NCBI GenBank assembly: GCA_964394585.1
Contig: CAYMYI010000043.1
Location: 1-30,490 of the forward strand
Reading direction: 5' to 3'
Length of the DNA stretch: 30,490 nucleotides
DNA from: CAYUJH01 sp964394585
Lineage (GTDB): Bacteria > Bacteroidota > Bacteroidia > Cytophagales > Flammeovirgaceae
Shown here: positions 29,143 to 30,490 of the stretch, piece by piece
Numbering within the stretch: position 1 is the first letter of the stretch
Layout of the letters: each line of letters begins with the position of its first letter
Program-made: the position numbers and the translations under genes
The notes under the pieces: model-generated
Databases searched by the model: none
Told to the model about the DNA's origin: nothing
The model's input: the letters and a program-made list of their open reading frames with translations, nothing else

Positions 29143-30490
29143 CTATGTTTTGTGGATTTCGAGCCCCAGCCGTTTGCCTATTTTATACATAAATGGTAGA
29201 GCGTCGTTGAGGTCATTCCTGATTTTTCCTTCTAAAATTGCTTCGCGAATTTCTTTTTTGATTTCGCCCACTATACGAGAAGGGGGGAGTGCAAAAGTCT
29301 TCATGATAATTTCGCCTGTAATAACGGGCTGGAAGTTCCGAAGTTTATCTTTTTCTTCTATTTCCTGTAGTTTTTTTTCAACGATATCGAAGTTTTCGAG
29401 ATAACGCTGCACTTTTTTATGGTCTTTCGAAGTGATATCTGCTCGGCAGAGCGTCATCAGGCCTTCTAGGTCGTCGCCGGCTTCGAAGAGTAAACGGCGG
29501 ATTGCCGAGTCGGTTATGTGTTCTTTTACCAAAGCAATTGGCCGCAAGTGCAAGCGTACAATCTTTTGCACACGGCGCATGCGTTCATCAAGAGGGAGTT
29601 TAAACCTTCTGAAAATTTGGGGAACGAGTTTGGCGCCTAGGTCTTCGTGCCCGTGGAAAGTCCACCCTTGTTTATCTTCGAACCGCTTGGTGTGTGGCTT
29701 GGCGATATCGTGCAGAATTGCCGCCCACCGTAGCCATAAATCGTCGGTGGCTTCTGAAATATTATCAAGTACTTGTAGCGTGTGGTAGAAGTTATCTTTA
29801 TGGGCTTTTCCTCCTATTGCATCGACTCCTTTTAAATCGAGCAATTCAGGAAAGATATACGATAGCAACCCGGCATGAAACAACAATTTAAAGCCATATG
29901 AAGGTTGTTCGGATAGAATAATCTTGTTGAGTTCGGTGATAATCCGCTCTTGCGAAATAATTGTAATGCGCTCTCGGTTTTCGTAGATAGCCTGAAAGGT
30001 TTCCGGTGCAATATCAAACTTGAGTTGGCTGGCAAACCGAATCGCTCGAAGCATTCTGAGGGGGTCGTCAGAGAAGGTAATTGTAGGGTCGAGCGGGGTT
30101 TTAATGTTTTTTTCTTCCAGATGCCTCACTCCACCAAAGGGGTCAATCAGTTCGCCATAGTTCTCTTTATTCAAAGAAATGGCTAAGGCATTGATGGTGA
30201 AATCGCGGCGTTGCTGGTCATCTTCTAAAGTGCCATCTTCTACAATGGGCTTTCGCGAGTTTCTTTGGTACGATTCGCGGCGCGCTCCTACAAATTCTAC
30301 TTCTGTATCGCCTAGCTTAACCATGGCTGTACCGAAATTTTTGAATCGGCTTACGGGAATGTTCTCTTTAGCATTTTTTGCCATTTGCTCGGCAAGCCGA
30401 ATACCGCTACCCACACACACCACATCGATATCCTTACTTTCTCTTTTGAGAATTAAATCGCGAACATACCCCCCTACTAAGTAGGTAGGG
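29143..30490 (-). CDS. cca: CCA-adding tRNA nucleotidyltransferase, N-terminus cut
   Basis: This class II enzyme builds or repairs the 3'-CCA of tRNAs. The frame stays open past the window edge: the visible part begins PTYLVGGYVRDLIL, including the GG[X]VRD nucleotide-binding motif, then SKDIDVVCVG, whose DxD Asp pair binds the metals. Next come FGTAMVKLGDTEVEFVGARRE, the RRDFTINALAIS block and the ERxxxE-like region (ERIITELNKI). A C-terminal HD domain follows (HTLQVLDNISE, LHDIAKPHTK). Only a short N-terminal stretch should be missing, probably 15-30 residues. A GTG at 30423 is an internal codon, not the start. Bacteroidota enzymes with an HD domain like this are annotated as CCA tRNA nucleotidyltransferase or HD-containing polymerase. 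Confidence 0.93.
   Translation of the reverse strand, partial: PTYLVGGYVRDLILKRESKDIDVVCVGSGIRLAEQMAKNAKENIPVSRFKNFGTAMVKLGDTEVEFVGARRESYQRNSRKPIVEDGTLEDDQQRRDFTINALAISLNKENYGELIDPFGGVRHLEEKNIKTPLDPTITFSDDPLRMLRAIRFASQLKFDIAPETFQAIYENRERITIISQERIITELNKIILSEQPSYGFKLLFHAGLLSYIFPELLDLKGVDAIGGKAHKDNFYHTLQVLDNISEATDDLWLRWAAILHDIAKPHTKRFEDKQGWTFHGHEDLGAKLVPQIFRRFKLPLDERMRRVQKIVRLHLRPIALVKEHITDSAIRRLLFEAGDDLEGLMTLCRADITSKDHKKVQRYLENFDIVEKKLQEIEEKDKLRNFQPVITGEIIMKTFALPPSRIVGEIKKEIREAILEGKIRNDLNDALPFMYKIGKRLGLEIHKT

Noticed and set aside
30421..30423. GTG start for the tRNA nucleotidyltransferase
   Set aside because: Upstream in the same frame the sequence still encodes the GGYVRD and DID motifs, so this codon is internal and the gene crosses the window edge.

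Overview
The window looks like chromosome of a member of the Bacteroidota, most likely a Cytophagales-type organism. The inference rests on Bacteroidota-typical protein families (a GldB-like gliding lipoprotein, an IPExxxVDY-family protein next to acpP-fabF-rnc, a DUF4625-like surface lipoprotein, FabH with a long loop), on starts that lack Shine-Dalgarno sequences, and on a few intergenic matches to the Bacteroidota promoter pattern TTTG...TAnnTTTG. No rRNA, tRNA, CRISPR array, transposase or phage gene was seen, and gene density is high with many stop/start overlaps.

Layout. 1-554 (-): N-terminal part of a secreted protein, cut by the window edge. 753-1706 (+): metF. 1716-4103 (-): acpP, a nested hairpin terminator, then fabF and rnc coupled by overlapping stop and start. 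4195-4626 (+): IPExxxVDY protein. 4615-5403 (-): two small membrane proteins (a holin-superfamily-III/YqjE-like one and a one-helix partner). 5805-11336 (+): a tight six-gene operon with two ExbD/TolR-like envelope proteins, a methyltransferase, and three glycosyltransferases (GT25, GT-C/ArnT-like, GT4), probably for envelope glycan assembly. 11339-15128 (-): fabH, sufU, sufS and, 15 bp upstream of sufS, a putative HEPN-domain protein. 15187-19149 (-): a 1320-residue nSTAND1 NTPase with one membrane helix, WG repeats and WD40-like repeats. 19544-23826 (+): NhaD-type antiporter, GldB-like lipoprotein, hotdog thioesterase, aroA. 23823-25277 (-): Ig-like lipoprotein. 25684-25866 (+): 60-residue orphan. 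25965 to beyond 30490 (-): membrane-bound spermidine-synthase-like protein, a lipoprotein with an Arg/Ser-rich tail, a DUF4178 protein, and the CCA-adding tRNA nucleotidyltransferase (cut at its N-terminus).

How the genes work together. Fatty-acid synthesis is represented twice (acpP-fabF and fabH), Fe-S sulfur mobilisation by sufS-sufU, the shikimate and folate/C1 pathways by aroA and metF, and RNA processing by rnc and cca. The least ordinary parts are the nSTAND1/HEPN-like pair at 14082-19149, which has the logic of a sensor ATPase plus RNase-type effector, and the orphan ExbD-like pair heading the glycan operon, which has no ExbB/TolQ partner in the window. Three intergenic stretches exceed 300 bp (5404-5804, 19150-19543, 25278-25683); each carries hairpins, including an orphan terminator-like element at 19291-19318.
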